From Diatrype stigma (lineage: Eukaryota; Ascomycota; Sordariomycetes; Xylariales; Diatrypaceae), in the NCBI GenBank assembly GCA_022225965.2, contig JAKJXP020000026.1:248001-312000 (forward strand): a stretch of 64,000 nucleotides of DNA, read 5' to 3'. The position numbers were made by a program, and so were the translations under genes. Below, one piece after another: positions 25,433-36,469 of this stretch; position 1 is the first letter of the stretch, and every line of letters starts with the position of its first letter. Below the pieces are notes generated by a model, which saw only the letters and a program-made list of their open reading frames with translations, searched no databases and was not told where the DNA came from.

Positions 25433-27255
25433 AGACATAGCCGACTGTGCATATATGCATATTTCCATGAAACTATCAATAGGAGGACGAAAAGGGCGAA
25501 ACAGAGAGGGGAAGCACGGCGTCGCGATCATTTGGGTTCAAACTCGGGCTTGTTAGCGTGGCGCACTGGGTGGAATGGGATGGGACGGGATGGGATGGGA
25601 TTTTGGGAAGGCCAAAGAGTCATTTGCTGATACCTGGTATATTAGAGGCAGATGTGTTGCCCTGGTACCTTCGACCATTTATCTTATTTGTAGTATCTAC
25701 ATAGAATCACCCAGCAATGGTTTCTGCATACGCATATACCAATACAACATACCCCGTCTGAACAGGCTGGTCTGTTTATCTCAACTCCTTTACACCGACA
25801 GATATCTAACAAATTCTACGTAGCCTGCTCTACGGGGTTGCTTCGTAGGAGGGACTCTGTTTCCATGTACCCTGTTACAGAACGCCCATAGAGAACATGC
25901 ATCAGCTATCACGCGCAGTAACCGTTTTACCAACTCCTCTTCCCCCAATTTGGTGGCAAGTCGGGGTTCACTGTGCATCGGTGACCACTCAGCCTCTCGG
26001 TGGTGGTAACATACCGACTTAACTTGGTAAATTATAGGACCAACAACATACGGCTGTCATTGGGTTGATTCCGGTGCTCCAGGTGCAATGCAACATTAAT
26101 TAGTTGCCTATATGCCTATCGAACGTGTCCATACTACGCATTATTATGCGGTTGGTAAAATGACAGGCCGCTCGCGAGCCATAGTTTAGTCCCTGGGTAT
26201 CACGCGTGCATTAGTTACGATCATGTAGGGTAGCATATCACAGAACAGACATAAGTTATGTGACCCCTATACTCAGGGGGCCTCGCGGTGTGGCGGGCTC
26301 CTCACTTTAGCCTTTCTACACTCTCTGGTGTGGGATTGATTAGTTACATGCTTCAAGAGCTAGGGCCAGCTATCACAACCTTTTCAAATATAATATTTGA
26401 TCAAGTGAAAGGGAACAATGCTACAAATTGTACTCGGGAGTTCGCCCGCCCACATTCCCGGGATAGTTGTGTTTCCGGCCTTGTCTTACGCGGACCAGTA
26501 CGTCAGTCCGAGGTGGGGCCGTGGTTTCTGTTGGTTGCTGACCGCGCTTCACAGGGCCTCAATTGATAATAATAGAAATCTGCATATTCTCAATATAGCG
26601 CGCTTTGGGTTACAGTAGCCGTATCTCATCGAATGTCAATTGGGTTCTCCATGAAACGATTGGGCGATGCGCTGGGAAAGCGTTTAGGCCTAATCGTTTC
26701 CGAAATGCCGGTAGTCCTACAACTCCTACCCCTAGGTACGATGTAGGAAAATAGACGGAACCTTGAAGGGTCAAATTCGGAAAAGGGGTGCGATGCTATT
26801 CATACTCACTTGGCCTCGATTACACGCATACTGTATTGTATATCATTACGGGCCGCATGCAAACCTTACATAGAATGCACGATATACTTGCATGCTTCTC
26901 GTGGACCACCATTGGCCAACCCCTATCTCATGAGGGTCTCGTTGTAGAGCATTAAATCCGAGGCATGATGGCCGACCAACAACGTCTTTTTTCAGCTCGA
27001 GGCTAGCTTACGTCGGTAGCTGCGTCAGCGAGATCCTGCTGACCACCTATAAAGGCACCAACAGTTCATATCCGACCCAGCCTGATTCAGCGCAGGCTGG
27101 ATCGACCTCTTGGATCCCATTCTGGGTGTTGTGCTGGCCCTTATTTCCAGATGTGTGATACGTCCTGGGTTCTCTTAGTTTCGCTTTTCTATAGGCGATG
27201 AATATAATTCGTGTGTGATTCCCTATATTGTACCTTCCTCATACTGGATATAACG
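25433..27255. other. 1.8 kb intergenic DNA
   Basis: Contains a short GGGATGGGAT-type purine repeat (about 25568-25602) and no supportable gene. The right end carries the GT32 gene promoter. Confidence 0.55.
27048..27055 (+). promoter_or_regulatory. TATA box of the GT32 gene
   Basis: TATAAAGG lies about 200 bp upstream of the start codon in otherwise GC-balanced sequence. The position suits a core promoter with a leader of roughly 170 bases; function is inferred. Confidence 0.45.
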
Positions 27256-28283
27256 ATGAATGACTCCTTGATCGAATCTGTGTTGAGGATGCCTCGGAAG
27301 AGCTTGCTGCTCTGTGGGGCCTGCCTGACTTCTGTTATCATCGTTATGTGTCAATATTCATCTGTTAACCATGTGACAAACCGCCCCTCCTCATACCGTC
27401 AGTATGAACACCCTCATATATGGAGTCGACAAAACTGAGTCCCTTCACAGTAACGCCTATTCCAATACCTGAACCTGCGACTGATGAGCTGTCCACTCCG
27501 TTTCAAGACTTCCCCAAGAAAATCTGGCAGAGTTGGAAGGATGACTCAGAGAGTCCAACAGACCGCACTGTTGGATTCCCCCACCAGTGGCGGACCGTCA
27601 ATCCGGAGTACCGCTACGAACGACTTACCGACCACAACATCGATACCTACATCCAGAGAAGCTTCCCCGACATTTCCGACCTTTTCTCCAAGGTGACGGA
27701 CAGTATACTGCGTGCTGACTTTCTGAGGTACTTGGTTATGGCAAAAGAGGGGGGAGTGTGGGCGGACATCGACGTTTTCCCTCACCAGCCAATCTCTTCC
27801 TGGATCCCCCCGCGGCACAGAAACCTCACGAACCTCGTAATTGGTATTGAGAACGACCACCATAAGCACCCAATATGGCCCAACTCGCCGTACTCTGTTC
27901 AGCTTGCCCAATACGCCATCTTAGCAAAACCAGGACATCCAGCTTTGTTGAAGCTCATCGACGAAGTGTGCAAAAACCTGGCTGATTTGCTTCGACACAA
28001 AACGCCTGGACACCATATAACGTTCGAGGACGTCATGGCTACGACGGGTCCCTTTGCCTTCACGAAGGCCCTTATGGAGTACTTCACCGAGATTACGGGT
28101 ACAGAATATAACGGAGATCGACTTGACTGGTTACAGGAGCCTGTCTTGATCGGGGATGTACTAGTGCTGCCCAAGGATAGCTTTGGATGGCTTCCACATG
28201 AGAAGACGCATGAGAAAGGAGACCCCTCTATCCTTGTTGAACATCTCTTCATTGGGTCATGGCGTGACGGTCATCCAGGCTGA
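27256..28283 (+). CDS. GT32-family glycosyltransferase (OCH1-like), type II membrane protein
   Basis: Exons 27256-27397 and 27451-28283 (53-bp intron) give 324 aa. A short cytoplasmic N-terminus is followed by one membrane anchor (about 16-32), a Pro-rich stem and a luminal catalytic domain. FPKKIWQSWK (about 68-77) starts the domain, and RADFLRYLVMAKEGGVWADID (about 135-155) carries the DxD metal/nucleotide-sugar motif (Asp153-Asp155) in the GGVWADID context of GT32. The family, including yeast Och1, transfers mannose from GDP-mannose in the Golgi; the precise linkage cannot be assigned here. Without the intron the anchor and catalytic domain would be separate ORFs. It lies tail to tail with a glycosidase-like gene 286 bp away. 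Confidence 0.9.
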
Positions 28284-28569
28284 GCTGAGCCTTGGTCGTA
28301 CATACTTCCGAAACAGATCAACGGCGCTGAAGTAGCCTCCTGCTCTGCGCTATAGGCATCCAGGAACCTGCACGAAATCTGTCGAGGTTCGAGAAGATAC
28401 CTAGACACGTTAGGTAACTAGAAATGGCCACATAAAACATCAGGGAGCATTATGCTTGGAATATAGGGTGTATGTGGTAACATTAAAGGCCGGCTAATGG
28501 TACCTGCCTGCTCCTTGTGAATACCCGTATAATGATTAAGTGATTATAATCTAATTGTTATTTTACAAC

Positions 28570-29751
28570 TCACTGTAGCATCCGGCGAAACTCCCCAGCC
28601 CAAGGAAAGTTCTCGTGTCTGGCCGCGCCCGGCTCGCGCTGGACCGTCGAAGGCGCGTATACACCATTCAGCAACCAAGGGGCCTCTGTTTCCTGGAGAG
28701 GCATCTTCCTCTCCCGCATCGGGCAGTAGGGGTAGGTCGCGACAGCCAGGCGCCCAGTGCTCCGGTAGAGCTGCACGGCATCGGAGATAAAGTGCGAATA
28801 CTCCATGTACCAAGGCTCGTGACTGAGGAAGTCCTGCCACTGCTCGAAGGGCATGGGCTGTTTCAAAGCCGAGTTGATGACCTGGTAGACCTTGGTGTCG
28901 TCTGGGAGACCGTATCTCATGCGGAAATGGGCGGAAGCGACATCTCCCATGTGCTTCTTCCAGTGCCAGATCATCGAAAACTCGGTCGCTAGGAAGCTCT
29001 GGTCGGGCCGGACCCGCCCCACAGTGTAATCCACCATGGACTTGTGGCCGGCAAAGGTCGACATGTGCGGGTGCAGGTCGACGCCGTCTAGCTCGGGTCT
29101 CGATGCGATGAAGCCCAGCATCCGCTCGATGGCCGGCGTGCGCTTATCCGGCAAGTCGAGCCGGTTCAAAGCCCCCATGTACAGCCGCGTCGACATCGCC
29201 GCGTCGCCCCGGTGGACGTTGCGAAAGTCAAATATCGTCTTGGCAAGTGTTTCATAGAAGACACAGAGCTGCTCGCCCGCTTGTTCCGGTTTGGCCTCGA
29301 TGAAGGGCTCGTTACCGATCACGAGAATGTCCACTCTGCCCATCACGGCCTGGAGTAGGCGATCCAGCACCTGCAGTTCGGCGGCGAGCTCCGGGCTGCC
29401 CGCGATAGGGAAATCGCGGTCGGCGTAATTCCATTTGAGGCTGAGGATGGTTTTAAATCCGGCATCTACCGCGCCTAGCAACGCCTTGATGTTCCGGTCC
29501 TGCTCGAGGTGCGAGCTATCTATTTGATGCATGTCGATGAAGCCACGGATCCAATGGGTGCCGATGCGCCGGATCTCGCCATGATCGATCCATATCAATC
29601 GTTCGTTGTAATTAAGGCCTAACGCGCCTCTAGGGGAAGTAGAACTGTGTTGTGACAGCATCCCATGGCAGTAATCATAGACGGTGTGTCGTAGTAGGAA
29701 TAATGTTATGGCCAACAGAACAAGGACAATTCCATTTCTGCGACAAAGCAT
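28570..29751 (-). CDS. Membrane-anchored TIM-barrel glycoside-hydrolase-like protein
   Basis: Single exon, 393 aa. An N-terminal hydrophobic segment (about 8-20) acts as signal anchor. The remainder reads as a (beta/alpha)8 barrel: ILSLKWNYA, VDILVIGNEPFIE (Glu148 in NEP, the usual acid/base of clan A glycosidases) and SFLATEFSMIWHW (Glu257, in the position of the nucleophile). DGVDLHPHMS lies between them. Putative catalytic Glu spacing (about 110 residues) suits a retaining clan A enzyme, but I cannot place it in a numbered family. The anchor puts it in the secretory pathway or at the cell surface. Its neighbour is a Golgi-type GT32 transferase, so a shared role in glycan building and trimming is possible; this is inference. 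Confidence 0.75.
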   Translation of the reverse strand: MLCRRNGIVLVLLAITLFLLRHTVYDYCHGMLSQHSSTSPRGALGLNYNERLIWIDHGEIRRIGTHWIRGFIDMHQIDSSHLEQDRNIKALLGAVDAGFKTILSLKWNYADRDFPIAGSPELAAELQVLDRLLQAVMGRVDILVIGNEPFIEAKPEQAGEQLCVFYETLAKTIFDFRNVHRGDAAMSTRLYMGALNRLDLPDKRTPAIERMLGFIASRPELDGVDLHPHMSTFAGHKSMVDYTVGRVRPDQSFLATEFSMIWHWKKHMGDVASAHFRMRYGLPDDTKVYQVINSALKQPMPFEQWQDFLSHEPWYMEYSHFISDAVQLYRSTGRLAVATYPYCPMRERKMPLQETEAPWLLNGVYAPSTVQREPGAARHENFPWAGEFRRMLQ

Positions 29752-30660
29752 GATGTTGTGTTAATTTGGCGTTTGGGAGCATGGAAGGTTAATATGTAAG
29801 ACGAGCAATTGGAGAAAGCCAAGCAAGCCAAGCCTCAGTCAGGGTGCAGAACCTTGGAAGCCCGATAGCCGAAGACTCCCGGCTAGCAAGCCCGCGTAGG
29901 CACTGTAGCACTGACCATACCTGATACAGGAAAGAAACAACGGGATGACGTCCATATCGTCGAAGCCTGTCCCCGGTAATTCAAGCATTAATCTGGGGTT
30001 CATCCCGGGCGGTTGGTGTCGACGTGACGCGGCCCTGGCTTATGATTGGCTGGAACATGGGTCCCATACTTAACAGGTAGTGCTTACAGTTAACTAGACC
30101 CGACATAATGGTGTGTACTTGGAAAATAGGGGAACTGACAATTGACAATATTCAGTGAAATCGAAATTGATATTATTCGCTGTCCTATCGATCCCAGACC
30201 ACCCCTAAAAATCCACATAGCTGAGAAAAGTCAGGCAGGAAGCTCAAAAACAACCCGCCCCCGACCTACCCCTTTACAACCCCAACAAGCCCCGAGCCCC
30301 TTATTTGCATTGAACCTTTTCCGAACTCAACGCCAGCTAAACCAGACCACCATTCCAGACTCACCAACCGCCGTAAGACGTCATGAAACACTTCTGCTGC
30401 CAAAGAATGACAGTTATTAGTAGACAATGGAATGGACAGCGTCCACCAGATACATAGCGACAAAAGAAATAAAAGGCAAAACGCAAGCCGCCGCAGGGCC
30501 GAGCGAGGCCGAGCCTCATCCCGTTCTGTCCTTCTCTACCATGAAGTCATGAAAAAGTAGCCAGGGGGCCCAATATGCAACACCATCTACCCCCTTTCCA
30601 TTGTTCCCTTCAGCCGGCTTCCCTAGTAGGTAGAGTCGACCCCTAAGAAAGGCCACCACC
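29752..30660. other. 0.9 kb intergenic DNA
   Basis: No supportable gene; probably contains the promoter of the glycosidase-like gene at its left end. Confidence 0.5.
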
Positions 30661-31272
30661 TCACCTCAGAGCAGCAATGCCAGGACCCCTCGGATACGCA
30701 TCGACGCGCGTCTGCTTAGCAGCGAAGCCCCAGCCGCGGCTCGTCGTCATCATCTTCTCATATTCACAGCGCATACGTCGCAGCTCATCCAGGAGGGCCT
30801 GGGATCCGCGCAAGCATCCGTTGCTGCTGTCGTGAGTGTGAGTGTGAGGAGGTGGTGGAGTAGTAGTAGTAGTAGTGACGGTGACGATGTGGTCATTGGC
30901 GTCGAAGTATTGCGTGGAGCGAGAAGGGGGAGAGGGAGGAGGCGGAGGCTGGCGTAAGGGGCATGATGGTGGCGGTAATGATAATGGAGATGGCGATGGC
31001 GCTGGTGACGATGATGACGATAGCACTGGCGATGATGGTGATAGCGGCGGTGATGGTGGTGTGAGCCATGGTAGTGTTGGGGATGACGGCAATGGTAAAG
31101 TATAAAGTGATGAGGATCGTGGCGGTGGCGGCGGCGGCGGCGGCGACGACGGTGGTGGTGGCGGTGGTGGTGAATGCCATGGGTAGGACGGCGGTGACGA
31201 AGATGAAGATGAAGAAGGAGGGTAAACAGAAGCGGAGGGTGACGAAGATGCCAAGGGCTCAGTCGACATCAT
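30661..31272 (-). CDS. Hypothetical low-complexity Pro/Ser-rich protein (doubtful)
   Basis: An uninterrupted 203-codon frame opening with two ATG codons. Residues about 5-145 are almost only Pro, Ser, Thr and Leu, encoded by long imperfect trinucleotide repeats. Residues about 150-203 (SQALLDELRRMRCEYEKMM and following) have normal composition with a short amphipathic helix, which is the only protein-like part. The frame could be an artefact of the CCN/TCN triplet repeat, which stays open by composition. No domain is recognised. Confidence 0.33.
   Translation of the reverse strand: MMSTEPLASSSPSASVYPPSSSSSSSPPSYPWHSPPPPPPPSSPPPPPPPPRSSSLYTLPLPSSPTLPWLTPPSPPLSPSSPVLSSSSSPAPSPSPLSLPPPSCPLRQPPPPPSPPSRSTQYFDANDHIVTVTTTTTTPPPPHTHTHDSSNGCLRGSQALLDELRRMRCEYEKMMTTSRGWGFAAKQTRVDAYPRGPGIAALR
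30846..31235. repeat. Imperfect GGT/GAT/GGC trinucleotide repeat region
   Basis: Nearly 400 bp in which most triplets are GGN or GAN on the plus strand, including runs of GTA and GGC triplets. It underlies the low-complexity ORF on the other strand. Confidence 0.8.
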
Positions 31273-32605
31273 AGTTGCTTTTCTTCTCTGCGCTTCTGTT
31301 TACGCGCTGTGTTGCTAGTCTCCGTATAGCCACAAGTCGACGATTGTGATCCCGGCGCAGTGGTTTATAGGAATGGACGTCCTTGGTTTTTGGTTCCCCG
31401 CTTCGTCGCTGATGATTTGGCTCGGGGTTGATCCTCAACGTAACGGAAATGGCGATGGTAAGGTTGGTTTTCAAAGTAACGGCGACGGTCGTTTTGACCC
31501 TCAAAGTAACGCGGTTGGCGATGATTGGCGCTCCCACGTCTGTCTCTCCCTAGACAGAAAAAGTCCAGTGCCAGCTCGTACCAAGTCTTCATTGTCAATG
31601 ATATCTGTAGAGAACCTTGGTGATGAAGAAGTATCGTAGGTAGTAATATAGGGACAGGGACACATACTTATAGTTATGGACGGAGGCATAGTGTGCCGCA
31701 GCCCACCTGCACTCTTGAAATGCGGCTGAATACTTATTATTCAGAATGACCAATCAGTCAGTATTCCGTGATCAAGAGTACGTGAATGTACAAGAATTTG
31801 GACCAGACAAGCGTGTATGACAAGAATGATAGAATGAGCTGGTTGGGTGAATAATAGCGAATGCTAGTTCGAGTCTTCATCAGTTTACTTGAAGTCATCG
31901 CCATGTTAGGATGAACATGGTGGTGAATCATGCATATAACATCAGCGTGACCCACGGATGGTCGGCAGTCTTGCTGTTACATGAATCAAGGGCTAGGTGG
32001 GAACAATACATGTTGGATAATTCCAGATAGAACTCCATATATCAACCCCCATCGCCATGTTCCAAACAGGTCGTCAGGGCCTTAGAATAGGTTGACAGAG
32101 GCAATAACATACAGGATTGCAAAGCAAGAAGACCTGGAAGACGGCATCACACATGCACACACGTAAGACCCGCTCAAACCCTTTTCGAGGTACTAGATAC
32201 TCATGTTATCTTTATTATATCAATACGGGGTATTAGATCGGTTGTCCACATCCACAACCATAGTAGGTAAGAGAGGCAACGGCCGTCAGTGGCTGGCGGG
32301 CTGGGCGTTTGGTTGGGATCCCGGGGAAATTGCCATACATACTATACTCTCTCCCTCCGCGAGTATTCTGTCTGTCTTGTTCCTGCACGAACCATAGCCT
32401 CCTCCCGGCCTTTTTAGCCGGTAAAACAGAAAATAGTCGATATAATACGCTGCCGACGCCAGCTCAGCGAAACCAACCTGACCACCCTCACTCAACCTAC
32501 CAAGTCATCGATCAATATATGCTGATATTGTGGTCCAAAAATTACTACTGCTTGGGTAACATACTTGTGCCCCCGGTCTCGGTTTTGCAATGAGAATAGT
32601 GTTTT
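31273..32605. other. 1.3 kb spacer with short imperfect repeats
   Basis: Between 31434 and 31510 the core TCAA(A/C)GTAAC recurs three times (31435, 31471, 31501). Apart from the doubtful small ORF in this stretch, nothing convincing is seen. Confidence 0.45.
31365..31592 (-). CDS. Small hypothetical ORF with YFE-type repeats (very doubtful)
   Basis: A 75-residue frame starting at an ATG (MKTWYELALDFFCLG) that contains three imperfect aromatic repeats (RYFEGQ, RYFENQ, RYVEDQ). The spacing of the underlying DNA repeats is 36 and 30 bases, both multiples of three, which is mild support for coding. It could be a first exon for the downstream Pro/Ser-rich frame, but I find no clear splice junction. 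No known domain. Confidence 0.2.
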   Translation of the reverse strand: MKTWYELALDFFCLGRDRRGSANHRQPRYFEGQNDRRRYFENQPYHRHFRYVEDQPRAKSSATKRGTKNQGRPFL

Positions 32606-35463
32606 TCATGCGCTGAGCGCGAGACACGCATCTACCGCTAAGCCAACCCTGATGATTGAGTGATATTAGTAAAGTTATGATTAAGTATTAGAGAAAAATA
32701 TGGAATAAAACGATAAAGTAGAAAAGCAGTGGTTGGCGACATATGTAGTGCGAAAAGGAAAAACAGAAGACTAACCTTCCCTCCTTCTGATACACGACAT
32801 CGCTGATGACATCCTTGTCGAGATCGGGGAACATGCCAGCGAGGGTCTCGACGACGTTATGGTGCTCGGCGCGTTGGATGCGCAGGGCCTCCGCCGACTC
32901 GGCGCTCGCCTGTCGGGCCGCCGCCTCCTGCGCCGAGAGTTGCTGCTGCTGCCGCGTGTTCATGTGCATCGGCAGTGGCGTGAGCGGCGGCGGCGGCAGC
33001 CCGTCGGTGCTGGGTCGCGGGCTTGGTCTGCCAGAGGACGATGTGGGGAGGAGCTGCTGCTCGGGGCGAGGGCTTCGTGAAGGAGGTGGACCGCTACTGC
33101 TAGTACTAGGACCCGGTTCATCAGAGAATATGCGGCCGATCGTAGACAGCGGTCTCTGGATCGTGCGTAGTAGACCCGGGAAGGCCGCGCCATCGTCGGG
33201 ATCGTCGTCGCTGGGACCCGACCGTCGAGATGTCCTATAGCCGTCTACGTCGAGGGATGCGCGCGCCGAGGAAGGCCCTGATGAGTGCAAACTAGACTTC
33301 TCTTGTATGGCCTGTTGCTGCGCTGCGATAGCCTGCTCTTCGGCCCGGTGCTTCTCGGCAATGGCGGACACAGCAGCCTCGACGTTCTTCTCGAAGTCTT
33401 CATCCGATATCGTAAGGCTAGTGCGGTCCATGTTCTCGATGAACTGCACAGCACCCATCTATGTCTGCGATTAGAGTTACACCATCTAAGGCGGAGCCAT
33501 CTTGGTTTAGAACCCACCAGGGATGAAAGATAGTAACCAGCCTCTCCGCCGAGTTTCTCCTGGTTGCGGAAACGGAGTATGTATTGAACGTTGGAGACTA
33601 GGTGGTCTGGGTTTGCTCGCAGAACGACATAAATCAACAGAGGCATGAAGGAATCAGCCGAAGAGTCAGACTTGTTATGTTTAAGAAGCCCTTCGAATGT
33701 CAGCCAAGTAGTGCCCATTATCTTGGGAAGGAGTAATCTTACCGAATATCACTTTGCAGCAGTTCAGGACGCAAATGATTTTATCTCGAGGCGCTCTGTA
33801 AGACTTGATCTTCAGAAGCTCTGTTCACACAATTAGTCAAAGTTCGATTGGCCGAACTCTTAGCTCTCGAGCTCTATATGGCCTACTCACCTTGCTGAGC
33901 CAATGTAAGAAATCGCCTCCCGCTCTCACCAACGGGCGGAATATCTAAGTGTTCCTCCCGCACCCAACCGTATATGCTGATCCTCTGGGCAAGGACCTCG
34001 TCCCTCTCAACATCCTCCTGGTGTTGGCCCCGTCTTCCGGGTCCCATGGGCCGCTCGCCTCCCCGACGCCTAGGTTTCGCCCCAGGAATCGGTTGAGGCG
34101 CGGGTATGGCTGGCGAGAACGTCTGCGTATACAGCCGGTTCATGACCAGCTTTTCCATACCCTCACGTGCATTATCGAACTCAGCATCCGACACTTCGCT
34201 CCATACTTCGCACTGTGCCATCTTGTTGGCGATGAAGGCGAGGAAGTCGCTGATGATTTTAACCTGCTCATGGACCATCCATTGCCTTTTCCCGAACTCG
34301 GACAAGAATGACTTTAGGTACCTCGCAACAGGGTCGGCCTTCTTGTGCTTGAGCTGTTCCAGGAAGCGGTGGAAATCAAAGGGGAGAGCCGGTTCGGGCT
34401 CGGGTTCCGGGGGCGGCGGCCGGTGAAGTGGGATACTCTGAGACGAAGAGTCGGCCGCTGACGGCAACTTCTCGTCCGGCGGGCCATCTTTTGGAGGTAC
34501 GGGCGGCCCCAAATCATCGGGATCATGCGCCTTTTCCTTGGACCCGACACTCGAGGTCGACGTGTTTGGAAGCGTTAGGCCATGTAGTTGCTGAGCGATG
34601 CTCGGCGTAAGAGGCTCTAGGCTAGACTTCCTCGGCGGGTGTGGTATAGTTGGGCTGTTAAGGAGCGGCGATGCGATCTCGAGTCGCGGACTCATGACTT
34701 CTTCTTCGCCTGGGCCACCGCCACCCTCCGGAAATTGACCCATAATAGTGTCTATCTCTGAACGGGAGTTTCCCTCGTTCTCATCGTCGCTCGCGAACCT
34801 CTTGTCATCATATCCTATATCAGATCGCGTAGGTGACGGCTCAGGACCAGATCCATCAGACCTACGGGTGGAACTGGTTCGGGACGGAGGTTGGGAGCCA
34901 GACGGAGTGGGAGGTGTCGGGTCGACGTAAGGTGGAGGTTTAATGGTGAGATACTGTGGTTTCGATGGTTTCAGTGTCGCGACAGAAGACTCCATTGGCT
35001 CAGCGGGCGGAGTAATGTCGGACGGGTTATTGATAGGTTCATCGACGTCTGCACTTCTTTTCGTCTCCTTTCCTATGCCCTGTGACCCTGGGTGTTCTGT
35101 GGATATAGATATGTCGGCGGTGTTCACCTGGCTCATACTGTCGGACTTCTGTAGGCTAGTCGAGCGGTCTGAAGCACCAGCACCAGGGCTCGAGAGGACC
35201 GCCAGTTCTTCTCCACCGCCAGGAGCACCACCAACACCACTACCACCGCCAGCATTACCACTACTACCACCTTCGCCGCCCTTCACCGTAGTATCGGCTT
35301 GTGTTACATCTTGGGCAGGAGACTCGGGTGCGGTCTCTTTACTCAGTTGACCCAACTGCTGAGGGTCACTCATGGCGGGGTCATGATCAGCTGCAGCCTG
35401 AATCTCGTGATCCGTAGTAGGGAGATTCGAGAGCGACGGTTCGGAGCGGTCGGGAGGAGGCAT
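32606..35463 (-). CDS. vps9: VPS9-domain Rab5-type guanine nucleotide exchange factor with CUE domain
   Basis: Five exons (35463-33891, 33820-33743, 33690-33518, 33458-32776, 32648-32606) give 849 aa. Residues 1-345 are disordered and Ser/Pro-rich. A helical bundle (about 365-470) with LEQLKHKKADPVARYLKSF precedes the VPS9 domain (about 505-650), which contains RDKIICVLNCCKVIFG, SADSFMPLLIYVVLRANPDH and NVQYILRFR. These are assembled from three exons. After a second disordered stretch, the C-terminal CUE domain (VVETLAGMFPDLDKDVISDV, ending AVDACLALSA) binds ubiquitin; the last 14 residues are on a 43-base exon. Vps9 loads GTP on Rab5/Vps21-type GTPases for endosome fusion and vacuolar sorting. 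The arrangement matches yeast Vps9, with a much longer N-terminus. Confidence 0.93.
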
Positions 35464-36469
35464 ACATGAAACCTGGGGGAAACGGTCTCGAGTGCAGTTG
35501 TATATTGTTTAGATGTCGCGTGAAAGGAAGAACGAAAGGATATATCAAGCAGCTTCAGTCGAGTATGGTCAGTTTAGTTTATTATTCTGGTCTAGTTTCA
35601 GGTTTCAGCATGTAAGAAGGAAGCTGACTACCGTTTTGTTGTTACCTCCTGCCGACACGATAGGCTACCACCTAAACATAACTACAGGTACATACAATCC
35701 AGTAGGTCTTCACTGCTACCTGACAGCCTGGCTACCCTACAAACATAATTTGCGGGCACGCCTGTAAGGCTCCAAATTTAGAGCTCGGGGCGTCTAGAAG
35801 TAAGAGTGTCGGTGATACGTAACTGCATGTATACATTATGTATGTACGTATGTATGTATGTATGTACATATGTATATGTATGATGGTCACCGTCGTGGAA
35901 TGCTGCACAAATTGGTTGGTCGGTACCTACGCTTTGGTACTGTACCTCGCACAACCTCACTCACTGGAAGGTGGGGTCCGCCGCCAAGCCACACCTGGCA
36001 GCTTTTAACCCCACCAACTATATTCGTAAGCAGTTACTGTGAGATTTGGGTACGTCATAGCTGTTGCTTGTATATGATGGCGATATATAACGGTGATATT
36101 CTACGGATGAAATCTCACCTGTGTTCTACTGGGTGTAATATATAGAGAAACACCTAGGCTGGATTGTTATATTCCACAGCCGTTGTTTTAGAAGACTAAT
36201 AAAGAATGATCAAGCCCGGTTAGTGGAAACAACGGTGGTTAAGGGTCTATGTACGTAGTTTACGTTAATGGAAACGTACCCGTAGTGTGTAAGATGCAAT
36301 CTAGAAGTATAAACGTGAGTATAAAACTGTTAGAATTCAAGAACGTTACATATCACGTTTCCGGATTTCAAACAAGTTTCAGCTTACATCACTTCATGTA
36401 CATAAAGTTCATTCAGTCTACACACCTAAATATATACATGGCCGGAACATCTTCATCCATTACACTATA
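35464..36469. other. 1.0 kb intergenic DNA
   Basis: Holds the probable VPS9 promoter and a TATG microsatellite. No gene is supported; the plus-strand ORF 36249-36575 overlaps the P450 3' end and has no conserved features. Confidence 0.5.
35838..35880. repeat. (TATG)n microsatellite
   Basis: About ten TATG/TACG/TATA tetranucleotide units in tandem, imperfect at the edges. Confidence 0.85.

Noticed and set aside
24835..25531. Minus-strand ORFs over the phosphate transporter tail
   Set aside because: Low-complexity shadows of the Gly/Gln-rich last exon.
32606..32650. tRNA-like sequence (TGGCTTAGCGGTAGA) on the minus strand
   Set aside because: No B box follows, and the bases are the last exon of VPS9, completing its CUE domain in frame.
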